64,000 nt of DNA from Lunularia cruciata (Eukaryota > Streptophyta > Marchantiopsida > Lunulariales > Lunulariaceae). Each line of letters opens with the position of its first letter. Within the stretch, counting starts at the first letter, position 1. Location: the NCBI GenBank assembly GCA_948567375.1, contig OX419762.1, positions 5,772,001 to 5,836,000 on the forward strand, read 5' to 3'. Below the pieces are notes generated by a model that did no database searches, was not told the origin of the DNA, and saw nothing but the letters and a program-made list of their open reading frames with translations. Positions 23,192-34,477 of this stretch are shown here, in pieces. A program made the position numbers and the translations under genes.

Positions 23192-24954
23192 TGTGGTGCC
23201 CACATTTTTTGTTTTTTTCCAAAATAAAGGAGAAGAAGTGTATAGAGAAGTCGGATTGCGCTTGTATAGCCAAAGAAGATGAAGAAAAATTGTCTTCAGG
23301 GTGAAACCCAAAGTAAAGTGACTTCGGGTCATAAGGCGAAGTACTCTAAAATGCCGTGTCAGCATACAATACGAAGTAAATTGTCTTCGGCTCGCGGGGA
23401 GCTCAACCCGAGGCAAAGACAGTCTAACAACCTTTCGTCGGGGCGAGAAATTCAAGAAGGGGCCGTTTCAAAATTGGCGGCTCATACGCGCAAAGGTTGA
23501 GTGACAGTGACAGGTGCATGCCGGAGGTGTGATTTCTTGGTAGAAACTCGAAGCAACGGAAGACGAAGAAGTGCAACTCTATAAAAATCGAACCTGCAAC
23601 GACGAAATGTCGAGCAATTTTCCTTTGCCGTTGAGGAGTTGTCTTGCAGGTGATCGAGGAAAGGGAAATAGAGTTGGACTCGTGTTAGTGCATAAGGGAG
23701 AAGTTGAGAGAGAGAAATCGAGAGACCAAAAGAAAGCAGGAGAGTATGGACAAGCGAAAGACAAGTGAAAGATACAGATTTGAATGCTTTGTTGATTAAA
23801 TTGAGAACTTGTGTAGATAGAAAGATCTTAGAAGTAGAAGACAATATTGCGATTAGATTAGACTTAGTGAGAATAGAGTTAGAAAAGCTTCGGCAAGATG
23901 TTAAGGCAAAACCCAAAGTAGATAACATAAGGATCCAAATGTCTTCGGAGTTGCCCTCAGAGACATTAGAGAAGAGTGGGTCGAAGGATGAGGAGTTAGA
24001 TAGATTAACCACTAGTGCAATTTCAGATCAGGAAAGAGAATTGCTGGATCTGGTAGAAGATGTGGGAGATCTGAAACCCGAGGAAAAGATAGTAGGAAGT
24101 AAGATTACTTCGGGTTCGGGTTTGAAAGCCAAAGAAGAAGTAGGCATCGGATCAGAGTAGAAACCGATTTGAGATTTGAATAGACAGATATGAAAGGTTG
24201 CATTGTCATTTCGAATCTGCAGGTTAGAACAGTTGTTGTAGAAACGGTATAGTTGTTAGAACTGTCGATTTGTTCACTACTTAAGAGTGGCATTTGCAGG
24301 AAATCGTTGTTCAGTGCTCATTATTTATGAGAATAGATAAAGCAAAGTGCTGTGAAGCAGTGCTCGTCGCTTGAGCTTGATTCCGAGTATCAACTTTGTG
24401 ATTGTGTTTGTGAGTGTGTGAAGAATTTTGAAGTGCAAGTCAGAGTGCTTGTTGGATGTTAGATTCCAAAGCCTTGATCTTCATTCTGTGTGTTTGATCC
24501 TGAGTGAAGTGCAATCGAAGCAATAACTTGACAGATCTGAGAGGAATTGTAGTGTTGGTAGTATTCTGCATTTGTGAGTGCAGTGGGAAGTTGATGTGAA
24601 GCAATTTCGATCGAGGAAGTTGTGCCTTCAATGGAGGTGTGCAACACAATTCTGAGGCAAAGTTGTTTTGCAGTGAAGTGCCGTTTTCGTGAGAGCCTGA
24701 ATCATCACAATCAAGATTGTTTGGAAAGATTTGATGGAGTTGTGATTATGGAGTGTTAATTTGTGACAAGACTGCAAGTCAGTGCTTGTTACTCTCTTCT
24801 GGGTGTGGTTTCTACCTGAGAGACTAAAGAAGAACTCAAGAAGAACTAAAATTGTTACTTTGCTTTGTATTTGACCAATTCTGACTCGTATCTCTGCAGG
24901 AACAAACTTTACTTACTCGATTACTGCAAAAGTGATATTTGCCGGGTTGTCACA
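23192..24954 (+). repeat. 5' LTR of element C
   Basis: tgtggtgcccaca... to ...gggttgtcaca. A TATA box tataaaa lies at 23580-23586. Compared with the 3' LTR, 314 bases are missing at about 23751-23765, next to a repeated 'gacaagcgaaaga'-like motif. This removes the start and first third of the LTR reading frame, leaving only its second half (from 23765). Confidence 0.9.
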
Positions 24955-24961
24955 TGATTTT

Positions 24962-24980
24962 TGACACTGCTGCCGGGGAT
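24962..24980 (+). other. Primer binding site of element C (tRNA-Asp type)
   Basis: tgacactgctgccggggat, 7 bases after the LTR. It agrees with the plant tRNA-Asp site TGGCGCCGTTGCCGGGGAT except at four positions. The same tRNA is used by Athila/Tat elements. Confidence 0.8.
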
Positions 24981-25297
24981 ACAAATTTCGGAAGTGGAAG
25001 AATATGAAGCCAAATTGGAAATTGGGTATCAAGGCAATATGAATGTTTGGATTGAAAGAATAACGGAAAGAGAGAGCTCGAAAATGAGCACTTCAGCGTG
25101 AAGAAGATGAACGTCTGAACGTCCCATCCATTGTTGACGAAACTGAGCGAGAGGCATTGGAGTTTCAACTCTTTCACGAAGTGCAAGAAGCCCTGCGAGA
25201 ACTTGATCACAAGAAACGCGAAGGCGGTTGGCAAGGCTAATTCGCATCTCCCTCTTCTTCCAAGAAGAAGAAAGAATCGAGTGGGCAAACATATGCA

Positions 25298-27343
25298 TTG
25301 CGGCCCAGTACAGCAACTTCCCCTAGAGCTATAAAGGAAGTTGTTTCCTTGAAGACCTTTGTTCAAGAAAAGACAGCACGCACACTTACTGAAGACGAGT
25401 GTCAACATCTTCTACGAACAATTCCTCGGTTGTCCCGAAGGAATTTGGAAGAACCTATTGAAGGTGTTGATCCTGAATCTTTTACTCGGGTTGAAGTCGA
25501 CCCTCTCAGAGTAGAAATTGTCGAAGAAGACCCTGCGGTGAATTTGACGAATTGGAATCCCTGGGCTAACAACACGGCGTCAATTCCAGCCAATTCTTCC
25601 GTGCCGTCAAGTTCCACATTACCTCAGCCGATCCCAGTGCATTGAACGATGACTTTGCTTCCTGTCACCCGACACGCCTATCAGAAGTATAAGGGGACAG
25701 AACAAGACGAAGACCCCGATGAATTCATCGAAGAATTTGAAGTCATCTCCTTTGCTAACAAGGAGCATGACTCGGCGGATCGACTAAGAATTTTTCCAAG
25801 TCTGCTTTGCAAGAAAGCTCGGAGCTGGTACACCCATGTGACTCAGAAGGGGTTTGTACCATCGGACTGGGCAGACTTGAGAAACAACTTCCTGGAATGA
25901 TTCCAAGAGGTTGACTATGATACGAGTGTCTTCGCGGCACTAAACGATTTGGACCGGGGCAAGAAGGAGAAGTTGAGAGACTACTCTAAGCGGTTCATGG
26001 CATTATTGAACCGAGTTCCCAAGCAATTGGGGGTGGTGGGATACTCCGATGCCCAAGCCATTACCTGGTTCCTCAAGGGCCTTTCACCAAAGATACGAAT
26101 CTTTGCCAGGGAGAGGAACGTAACTTCCTTGGATAAAGTACTCAAACATTTCGCTCGTTATGAAGCGGCCCACTCTCACTCTGCCGGTAACCGAAGAAAT
26201 CAGGAGAAGAAGGGCAAGAAGCCCAGAAGGAGAGCTTTGCGCAGCACCTCTCCCTCTTCGGACGAATCCTCTACGTCTTCGAGCTCTTCTTCGGAATCCG
26301 AAGAAGAATCAAAGCCAAGACGAGTCAGAAGACGTGGAGGCAAGAAACCAGTTACTCCACCAGCCAAGAGTGTATATAAGGCGGATACGAAGCTGGATGC
26401 CCTCATCAAGGAGTTTTCGGATTTCAAGATCCAGATGATTGGGGCTAAGGACCGAAGAAAGGCCCCAGCATTTGGACGATCTAATGTGTGGTGCACCGCA
26501 TGTGGCAAATCCGGCCATGCCAACACAGAATGCAATACTCGTAATGCATTCCCGGTGCAGCAAATTGATTGGGTTCCGGGATGGAACCAAGACGAGGACG
26601 AAGAAGCGGTGTACCAAACTCAGGAGGTACAGCCTCAACCGAGCGCATCGTATCAAGGTCCGAGGTTTGGACCTAGGGAGTATAACCCCAATGCTCCTGC
26701 ACAAAAACCACCGATGAGCAACCAAAATTGCCCTCAGAATGTTGCGCCCGGAGCCTATTATAATTGTGGCTCGATGGGACATTGGTCTCCAAATTGTCCC
26801 GAGCCAAGAAGGCAAATTGGGTACGTTCCCCTATGTGGAAATTGTAAAGGATCGGGGCATACGGGCAACCAATGCCCTCACCCGCCGAACCCGAAGCCTC
26901 TTGTAAAATATGTACAGACCCCTGTTGAGCGTGTAGCACTTCAGCCGAAGGGGGATACGAATGTAAATTGTATAACTCTTGAGGAAGAAAGACCTCAAGA
27001 AGGAAGTCCGGCCTCAGAAGAAGAATGGCCAGACCTTGAAATTTTGAAAGTTGAGACACGCTCCAGCAAGAAGAAGCGTGATCCCGAAGAACTGAGTACG
27101 ACCTCGTCGTCTTCTCGAAAGGCAAAGAGACAGCGCCCAAAAGCAATTCTTTCGGCCAAGGAGGAAAAGATCCTTGCAAAAGCTAAAGCTAAAGCCTTGC
27201 AGAAAGAATTCACGGAGGCATTACTCAGGACTCGGGAACTGAGTTTGGAAGAAGAGACGAAGACGAAGTCTCCAATTTTTCCGATCCAAAGTAAAGGGTC
27301 TGATTCAAGCCGAGGTAGGCCAACCCGAGGAAGCTCGGGTTAA
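25298..27343 (+). pseudogene. Gag of element C (two in-frame TGA stops)
   Basis: One frame throughout, broken only by TGA at 25643-25645 and 25898-25900. Both read like CGA-to-TGA changes (the second interrupts LE, stop, FQEVDYD). The gag core (residues about 115-300: ARSWYTHVTQKGFVPSDWAD, YSKRFMALLNRVPKQLG) is followed by a Ser/Arg-rich basic stretch and three zinc knuckles: CTACGKSGHANTEC, a second with YYNCGSMGHWSPNC (first Cys changed to Tyr) and CGNCKGSGHTGNQC. The tail is Lys/Glu-rich. Would form the particle and package RNA. The true start may lie upstream of 25298. Confidence 0.88.
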
Positions 27344-28208
27344 GGCCATCAGCAAGCCCGTCACCATTTTGAAGCGTCCCAAAGTCAAGAGGGAGCATGG
27401 AGAGTCCTCGGACTCAAAGCCGAAGATGAAGACGGTCAAATTGGGAGGATTTCCCCAATATGATATTGTAGCCGACTTGGCCACCACAAATGCCAATGTT
27501 ACATTTAAGCAATTGTGGGAAGATAACAAGTTGTACAAGAGACAGCTTAATTCGGCCCTCAAGAAGGTAAGGTCGATGTCAAAGAAGGACCTGCCTGCTA
27601 TCTATCGTATTGAACAAGAAGATTTGGGATCTCCCGAGGTAGACGCGGAGATTGCAGGGTGCATGATCACATCGATACCCATTGACTCTGGGTCCGATGT
27701 GAATGTCATGACTGAAGATACTACGAATCGACTCGGGTATCATACGTTTGAACCAACACCCCGAGTTTTGGAGTTTGCAGACCAAACCAGGAGACGGCCC
27801 TTGGGCATGCTGTCAAACATTACCACGATCATTGGAGGGGTACCCTTCAAGTTGAATTACATCGTGTTGCGGCCAGTGACAAAAACTGGTTACCCTCTGT
27901 TGATCGGCAGACCCTGGTTGTATAGTGCCCAAGTTGTAGTGGATTGGCATCAGCAGAAGTTAAGATTCAAGGACATTTCGTCCGAAGATCAGAAGCTGGT
28001 GACTGTGAGTTGGACGAAGGTTCCCCATCTCGGGGAAACAAGTTCGTCAGAAGAGGAGGATGAGCCCGAAGACTCATCGTCTTCGTCTTCAGACAAATCC
28101 GAAGAAGAAGTCCAAGTTAATTACTTGGAATGCTACGAGGTAGAGGCTGACGACAAAGATCCATATGACCTCGCCTCGGGTGAACCTGACTTGGAGGAAG
28201 GGGTTTGA
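27300..28208 (+). pseudogene. Protease region of element C
   Basis: Lies in a different frame from gag and overlaps its end, so either a frameshift joins them or one base was lost near 27290. The aspartic protease is complete: IPIDSGSDVNVMTED (catalytic DSG), LADQ-type loop (LEFADQTRRRP) and GYPLLIGRPWLYSAQVV. A Ser/Glu-rich linker follows (SSSEEEDEPEDSSSS). Cuts the Gag-Pol polyprotein. Confidence 0.85.
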
Positions 28209-30061
28209 TGGCCGCTCACCTCGGGATAAGCCGAGTAAGCCACGTTGAAGGGATCATCAACCCCGATGACTGTCAAGAAGTGGTACTCACTGAAGGAAAA
28301 ATTTTTAAAATCTCAAAAACAGTTACTTCGGAGGAGTTGGTAGGATACACTACCCTATTTATAGAATTACAGGATGTATTCGCCTGGTCGATTGATCAAA
28401 TGCCGGGTATTCCACAAGAATTTGGAGAACACCGGATTGATTTGATTGAAGGTGCAGTTCCGGTTCGGTAGCGACAATACTGCCTGAACCGGAAGTACTC
28501 GCTCTTGGTAAAAGATGAAATTGATAAGTACTTAGGGGCCGGAATCATCTTCCCTATCTTTAGCAGTGAATGGGTCTCTCCCATTGTCATTGTCCTGAAG
28601 AAGAAAACAGGGAAGATCCGAGTGTGCCAAGACTTCCGAAAATTGAACGCAGTCACAAGGAAAGATCATCATCCCTTGCCTTTTACCGATACAATTTTAG
28701 ATCAGGTAGCTGGGCATCCTTGTTATAGTTTTCTCAATGGATTTTCAGGGTACAATCAAGTATCCATTCGAGAAGAAGACAAGGATAAAACTACATTCAC
28801 GACCGATTGGGGCACTTTTGCTTACAATCAAATGCCCTTTGGGTTGTGTAATGCTCCCACTACTTTCCAGCGGATGATGAATTTGATCTTCAAAGATTTC
28901 CTGCAAAAATTTGTCGAAGTTTTTATTAATGACTTTTGTGTGTTTGGGCGACAGGATGTACATATAGATTACCTTCGCCAAACGTTTGAAAGGTGTCATT
29001 TTGCCGGCTTGTCATTACACCCGGAGAAATGCTTCTTCACAATGAAGGAGGGAATTCTTCTGGGGCATCGGGTGTCAAGCCAAGGTATTGAAGTTGATGT
29101 TGAGAAGGTTAAGATAATCGCAGCTTTGGAATCCCCGAAGAACATCCGGGAGCTGAGAGCCTTCTTGGGACATGTCGGATATTACAGACGCTTCGTGTCA
29201 AACTATGCAATGCTTGCTGCACCACTTACAAAGCTTCTAAAGAAATCCAAAGACTATCTATGGGAAGCACATCAAGAAGGAGCCTTCCAGGTGTTGAAGA
29301 AGAAACTGGTTGAAGCACCAGTCATGAGAGCCCCGAATTGGGACGTCCCTTTTCATGTGTATGTGGACACTTCATCCATGGCCATCGGGGTTGTCTTAAG
29401 TCAGAAGGACGAGAAGAAGAAGGACTACCCGGTGTATTATGCCAGTCGACAACTTTCAGTTTCTGAAAAGAATTATTCGACGACTGAAAGAGAAGCACTT
29501 GGAATGGTGTATGCCTGCAAGAAATTTCGTCATTATTTGTTGGGGTATGAGTTTGTCTTCTATGTTGACCATTATGCATTGCAACATCTGGTCAAGAAGG
29601 CAGATTTATCGGGACAAATTGCAAGATGGATCTTGTTATTACAAGAGTTCACGTATACTATACAAGTGAGGAAGGGAGCTTCGCATTCGAATGCGGACTT
29701 CCTGTACAGGTTAGATACTCAAGACCAGGAGTGGGAAATTGACGATCGGTTCCTTGACAAAGAGTTGTATCACTTATCAGCAATGAGAAGTACGAGGTAT
29801 GCAGATGAATATAATTATCTGAATACTCTCCATTGTCCTGAGGGGATGGATCCGGAACAGCGGGCAGTCTTTCTCCGGAAAATGGGGCCGTACCAGCTTA
29901 AACACAGCATTTTATTTAAGATGGGTGAAGACAAAGTACTTCGGCGATGCTTGGAGTCATACGAAGTAGGAGGAGTAATTGAATCTTTACACTCCAAGGC
30001 ATCGGGAGGACACTATGCTCTGGAGAATACTGTAAAGAAAATTCTTTCGGCAGGGTATTGA
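28205..30061 (+). pseudogene. Reverse transcriptase and RNase H of element C
   Basis: 28205-28471 is the RT lead-in (ELQDVFAWSIDQMPGIPQEF), closed by a TAG at 28469-28471. The same frame continues from 28505: SEWVSPIVIVLKKKTGKIRV, CQDFRKLNAVTRKDHHPLPF and MPFGLCNAPTTFQRMM. The active site reads FINDFCVFG, so the first Asp of the DD pair is Asn (28928-28930), against FIDDFCVYG in element D. RNase H has VYVDTSSMAIGVVLSQ, STTEREALGMVYACKKFRHY and NADFLYRL, keeping the acidic residues. A TGA at 30059-30061 in GYW closes the frame. Probably inactive. Confidence 0.9.
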
Positions 30062-31102
30062 TGGCCTACAATGTACAAAGATGTACATGCTCATATCCAA
30101 AGCTGTGATGCGTGTCAGAGAATGGGGAAGCCAACGGCCACTTCTCAATGGCCTTTGAAACCAATTTTGCCTTTGGCCCCCTTTGAGAAATGGGGGATTG
30201 ATTTTGTGGGTCCCATTCAACCAGTGACCCGAGTCACAAGAAAGCGCTACATTTTGGTTTGCACTGATTATGCTACCAAGATGGTTGAAGCGGAAGCAAT
30301 TCGCAGAGATGATGCTGAAACTGTGGAGGCATTTTTTTTTCAAAACATCATCTCCCGATATGGGTGTCCTCTGGAATTGGTCAGTGACCAAGGAACACAT
30401 TTTTTGAACTCTGTAATGGAGGAGTTAACCAAGTATTTTCAGATTAAACATCAGAAGACGACTCCTTATAACCCAAAAGCAAATGGCTTAACGGAAAAAG
30501 CAAATGGGTTATTGTGTAAAATTTTGAATAAGGTGACTGTCAATTATGCCTATGATTGGGATACAAAATTACCAGCCGCGTTATGGGCCTATCGGATGAC
30601 AGAGAAGATTACAACCAAACAAACCCCATACTTCTTGACATATGGCTTGCATCCCATACTGCCAGTTGAATTTGAAGTTCCGACTTATCGAGTCCTGTGC
30701 GAAGAACGAATGTCGGAAGAGGAAAGTCAAGATCTTCGGATTCATCAACTGATGTGGTTAGAAGAGAAAAGAGACGATGCAATGCAAACCACGAAAGAAG
30801 TACAAGCACAGAGGAAAGTCAGGCACGATCAGAGAATCAAGCCTGTGACTATACGAGAAGGGGATTTGGTTTTGTTATATGACAATCGCCAAATATTTTT
30901 TCCAGGCAAGTTGCATTTGAGATGGATGGGTCCCTATTGAGTTCGTCATCTTTACGAAAATGGATCCATGCAACTCGTCGATTTGGAAGGTAATCCTTTT
31001 GCCACTCGAGTAAACGGGTGGAGAGTTCGGAGATATTGGACCATAGACTCGGAAGTTTCTAAGACACCCAAGGTCTATGTTCACGGGGATGCTCACATTT
31101 GA
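30062..31102 (+). pseudogene. Integrase of element C
   Basis: The zinc-binding His residues sit before the TGA at 30059 (SGGHYALENTVKKIL) and the Cys pair after it (SCDACQRMG). The core has all three acidic residues: KWGIDFVGPIQP, LVSDQGTHFLNS and NGLTEKANG. The C-terminal module (REGDLVLLYDNRQ, FPGKLHLRWMGPY) meets a TGA at 30938-30940, then the same frame runs to 31102 (YENGSMQLVDLEG). Both stops read like TGG-to-TGA. No chromodomain. Inserts the DNA copy in the chromosome. Confidence 0.88.
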
Positions 31103-31113
31103 GGGAGGGGGTA
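31098..31113 (+). other. Polypurine tract of element C
   Basis: tttgagggagggggta directly before the 3' LTR. Confidence 0.85.
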
Positions 31114-33190
31114 TGTGGTGCCCACATTTTTTGTTTTTTTCCAAAATAAAGGAGAAGAAGTGTATAGAGAAGTCGGATTGTGCCTGTATGGCCAAAGAAG
31201 ACGAAGAAAAATTGTATTCGGGGTGAAACCCAAAGTAAAGTGACTTTGGGTCATAAGGCGAAGTACTCTAAAATGCCGTGTCAGCATACAATATGAAGTA
31301 AATTGTCTTCGGCTCGGGGGGAGCTCAACCCAAGGCAAAGACAGTCTAACAACCTTTCGTTGGGGTGAGAAATTCAAGAAGGGGCCGTTTCAAAATTGGC
31401 GGCTCATACGCGCAAAGGTTGAGTGACAGTGACAGGTGCATGCCGGAGGTGTGATTTCTCGGTAGAAACTCAAAGCGACGGAAGACGAAGAAGTGCAACT
31501 CTATAAAAATCGAACCTGCAACGACGAAATGTCGAGCAATTTTCCTTTGCCGTTGAGGAGTTGTCTTGCAGGTGATCGGGGAAAGGGAAATAGAGTTGGA
31601 CTCGTGTTAGTGCGTAAGGGAGAAGTCGAGAGAGAGAAATCGAGAGACCGAAAGAAAGCAGGAGAGTATGGAGGAGAAGAAGCAACTCTGGCAGCGAGAG
31701 TTGGCTGTGAGATATAGAGAAGAAGAGAGATTACGAGACTTACTTCGTAATCAAGAAGAGAAGGTTGCACAGAAGGAGAAAGAGAAGGAAGCGGTGAAGG
31801 CCGAATTCAAAGAAGAATTGGCGATGTACAGAGAAGAATGGCTCGCAGATCGGGAATGCAAACGCAAGACAAGATTGGAGCCATTGAAGGAAATCGTCCT
31901 CAGAGTAAACGCGATGTTGAGTACAGAGGCCAGCGTTCAAATTGAAGAGACGAGATTGCACGAGCTAAAACTGTTGGTGCAAGAAACGAGGCAAAGACAA
32001 GCGAAAGATACAGATTTAAATGCCTTGTTGATTAAATTGAGAACTCGTGTAGATAGAAAGATCTTAGAAGTAGAAGACAATATTGCGATTAGATTAGACT
32101 TAGTGAGAATAGAGTTAGAAAAGCTTCGGCAAGATGTTAAGGCAAAACCCGAAGTAGATAACATAGGGATCCAAATGTCTTCGGAGTTGCCCTTAGAGAC
32201 ATTAGAGAAGAGTGGGTCGAAGGATGAGGAGTTAGATAGATTAACCACTAGTGCAATTTCAGATCAGGAAAGAGAATTGCTGGATCTGGTAGAAGATGTG
32301 GGAAATCTGAAACCCGAGGAAAAGATAGTAGGAAGTAAGATTACTTTGGGTTCGGGTTTGAAAGCCAAAGAAGAAGTAGGCATCGGATCAGAGTAGAAAC
32401 CGATTTGAGATTTGAATAGACATATATGAAAGGTTGCATTGTCATTTCAAATCTGCAGGTTAGAACAGTTGTTGTAGAAACGGTATAGTTGTTAGAACTA
32501 TCGATTTGTTCACTACTTAAGAGTGGCATTCGCAAGAAATTGTTGTTCAGTGCTCATTATTTCTGAGAATAGATAAAGCGAAGTGTTGTGAAGCAGTGCT
32601 TGTCGCTTGAGCTTGATTCCGAGTATCAACTTTGTGATTGTGTTGGTGAGTGTATGAAGAATTTTGAAGTGCAAGTCAGAGTGCTTGTTGGATGTTAGAT
32701 TCCACAGCCTTGATCTTCATTCTGTGTGTTTGATCCTGAGTGAAGTGCAATTGAAGCAATACCTTAATAGATCTGAGAGGAATTGTAGTGTTGGTAGTAT
32801 TCTGCATTTGTGAGTGCAGTGCGAAGTTGATGTGAAGCAATTTAGATCAAGGAAGTTGTGCCTTCAGTAGAAGGGTGGAACACAATTCTGAGGCGAAGTC
32901 ATTTTGCAGTGAAGTGTTGTTTTTGGGAGAGCCTGAATCATCACAATCAAGATTGTTTGGAAAGATTTGATGGAGTTGTGATTATGGAGTGTTAATTTGT
33001 GACAAGACTGTGAGTCAGTGCTTGTTACTCTCTTCTGGGTGTGGTTTCTACCTGAGAGACTAAAGAAGAACTCAAGAAGAACTAAAATTGTTACTTTGCT
33101 TCGTATTTGACCAATTCTGACTTGTATCTCTACGGGAACGAACTTTACTTACCCGATTACCGCAAAAGTTATATTTGCCGGGTTGTCACA
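31114..33190 (+). repeat. 3' LTR of element C
   Basis: Begins tgtggtgcccaca and ends gggttgtcaca, followed by the TATTC target copy. TATA box tataaaa at 31504-31510. It holds an intact 242-codon reading frame (31668-32396). After it come about 790 untranslated bases, which are closely conserved in G1 and G2. Confidence 0.92.
31668..32396 (+). CDS. LTR-encoded coiled-coil protein, short form (242 aa)
   Basis: Open from ATG to the TAG at 32394-32396, 158 bases downstream of a TATA box in the 3' LTR of C. It starts MEEKKQLWQRELAVRYREEE and is nearly all charged helix: Lys/Glu/Arg repeats with Leu/Ile/Val at heptad-like spacing over residues 1-160, then an acidic tail ending VGIGSE. It corresponds to the C-terminal third of the protein in G2, from which it differs largely by D/E, K/R and I/V swaps. 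About 1.75 kb of coding DNA is missing just after the start codon and the frame is kept. No catalytic motif, signal peptide or membrane segment. Function unknown; self-association through the coiled coil is likely. Whether it is expressed cannot be told from sequence. Confidence 0.7.
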   Translation: MEEKKQLWQRELAVRYREEERLRDLLRNQEEKVAQKEKEKEAVKAEFKEELAMYREEWLADRECKRKTRLEPLKEIVLRVNAMLSTEASVQIEETRLHELKLLVQETRQRQAKDTDLNALLIKLRTRVDRKILEVEDNIAIRLDLVRIELEKLRQDVKAKPEVDNIGIQMSSELPLETLEKSGSKDEELDRLTTSAISDQERELLDLVEDVGNLKPEEKIVGSKITLGSGLKAKEEVGIGSE

Positions 33191-33195
33191 TATTC

Positions 33196-34085
33196 TTCAT
33201 GCGTTTTGAAGAGAAGGTGTCTCTTACTTCTTAGGTTTCCCCAGCTACTTCTCCCTTCCCTCATCACCTGCCTCTCTTCCAAGTACTAACCTCCAATCCA
33301 ACTCTATCCATTGAGCCGGATTTCCTCTCTTCCCTTCTTCCTTGGGGCCATCGAGACATTTACTCTTGATGATCTCAATCATGAAACTTGGAAAGCTAAT
33401 GTTCCTGTTCCATGCCAAGCTTCAAGACTTCAATTCTTGCAATCACATCTAATCTCCAAATTGCATGATTTCTCACTACAAATTTAGAGTTCTTCTTCCC
33501 ACCTCCCATCTTACTCTCCTCCACTCTGGGTTGCTGGCTACTCTTCCTACTGATTCTTGGACTAACTCTCTTGACTTTGTCTCGACACACCAATGTGTCT
33601 TTGACTACACTTCCTTTCCCACAATCTCCCACAAGACAACTTCTTAATGGCAATGGAAAATTGCTTGTCATTGCTTCGTCTCTAGCCCAAATCTTATAGC
33701 GGCGTGCTTCCTTAGTCTTTCTTCACTTTGAATTTCTACCAAGAAATCACACCTCCTTCATGCTCTTGTCCCTATCAATTTCCTCCCACTCATAGGCCAG
33801 CTTTTTTTGTGTATGGTACCTTCTTGAATGTCCCACCCTAAAGGAAAGTTGTTACACTATCCTTACCTCGGGTTGAAGACATTCAAGATGAAGTCTCCTT
33901 ACTTCGGGTTGCAGGCTGACAAGGCAAATCTGAGTATTTCATCTTCTGACACAAAGTCACTTTTCCTTGGGTTACAACATGAGGACACCCTTCTTTGCCT
34001 TCTAATGCCATACATGCACAATACGACTTCTTTTGTACACTTTGTCTTCAAAAATAAGAAAAAAAACAAAAATGTGAATACCATA
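33196..34085 (-). pseudogene. G1 piece 1: LTR start, promoter side and N-terminus of the LTR reading frame
   Basis: Minus strand. 34085 is the LTR start. The N-terminal part of the LTR protein starts with the ATG at 33509 (MGGGKKNSKFVVRNHAIWRL), matching MGGGKKNSEFTVRIHAIWRL in G2, and runs into the element C insertion at 33195. An upstream open stretch (MTSNFPLPLRSCLVGD from 33671) is also shared with G2 and C but would begin very close to the expected transcription start. Frameshifts follow. Confidence 0.78.
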
Positions 34086-34090
34086 GTAAC

Positions 34091-34464
34091 TTGCATGCCA
34101 AGTAGTAACTTGTAGGAGGAAGCTTATTGGGAAGCTTCCTAGCTAGCTTAGCTTACATGCCAAGTAGGTGGCTTTTAGAATGAAAATTCTTAGGAAGCTT
34201 CTTAGCTAGCTTAGCTTGCATGCCAAGTAGATAGTTTCTAGAAGGAAACTTCTTGAGAAACTCCTTGGTTAGCTTGATTTGCACTCTAAAAAAACAACTT
34301 TGAGGAAGCTTTTTGAGAAGCTTCTCAAGAGCCTTGTATGCTTCTCTATAAATACCAAAGCCCAAGCTCATGCTAGGCATTTGGAGTTTCCCTCATTCAA
34401 GTGTCCCAATGTGATCTTCCACTTCGATCTTCCATTATCCTATTTCTCTCCTTGGTCTTTTACA
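34091..34464 (+). repeat. 5' LTR of element E, second piece
   Basis: Resumes after the GTAAC copy of G1 and matches 39263-39641: repeated 'gcttgcatgccaagtag' segments, a TATA box ctataaatacc near 34354, end 'ggtcttttaca'. Confidence 0.85.
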
Positions 34465-34465
34465 T

Positions 34466-34477
34466 TGGTAGCAGAGT
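34466..34477 (+). other. Primer binding site of element E (tRNA-iMet type)
   Basis: tggtagcagagt, two bases after the LTR, a common plant variant of the initiator-Met primer site. Confidence 0.8.

Larger units (their letters stand above)
23192..33190 (+). mobile_element. Element C: full-length family G retrotransposon
   Basis: A nearly intact 10.0-kb OTA-type gypsy with a perfect target duplication TATTC (23187-23191, 33191-33195), inserted in G1, an LTR of its own family. LTRs are 1763 bp (5') and 2077 bp (3'), primer site 24962-24980, polypurine tract 31098-31113. The interior holds gag, protease, RT, RNase H and integrase. I count about 15 differences in the first 370 aligned LTR bases, mostly transitions, so it is not very recent. 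Its LTR is shorter than that of G1/G2 because about 1.75 kb of the LTR reading frame is missing. Confidence 0.93.
13279..34085 (-). mobile_element. G1: family G solo LTR, reverse, split by elements D and C
   Basis: Pieces 13279-15140, 22219-23191 and 33196-34085 join into one LTR of about 3.7 kb on the minus strand. The left end 'tgtgacaac' and right end 'aatgtgaataccata' are the reverse complements of the family G LTR end and start. A perfect 5-bp target duplication GTAAC (13274-13278, 34086-34090) lies in E's 5' LTR. No gag-pol of its own orientation is present, so it is a solo LTR. The sequence across each removed insertion reads on in register with G2. Confidence 0.9.

Noticed and set aside
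26200-27213. Long minus-strand open stretches opposite gag of element C
   Set aside because: Shadows of the well supported gag frame; they have no motifs of their own.
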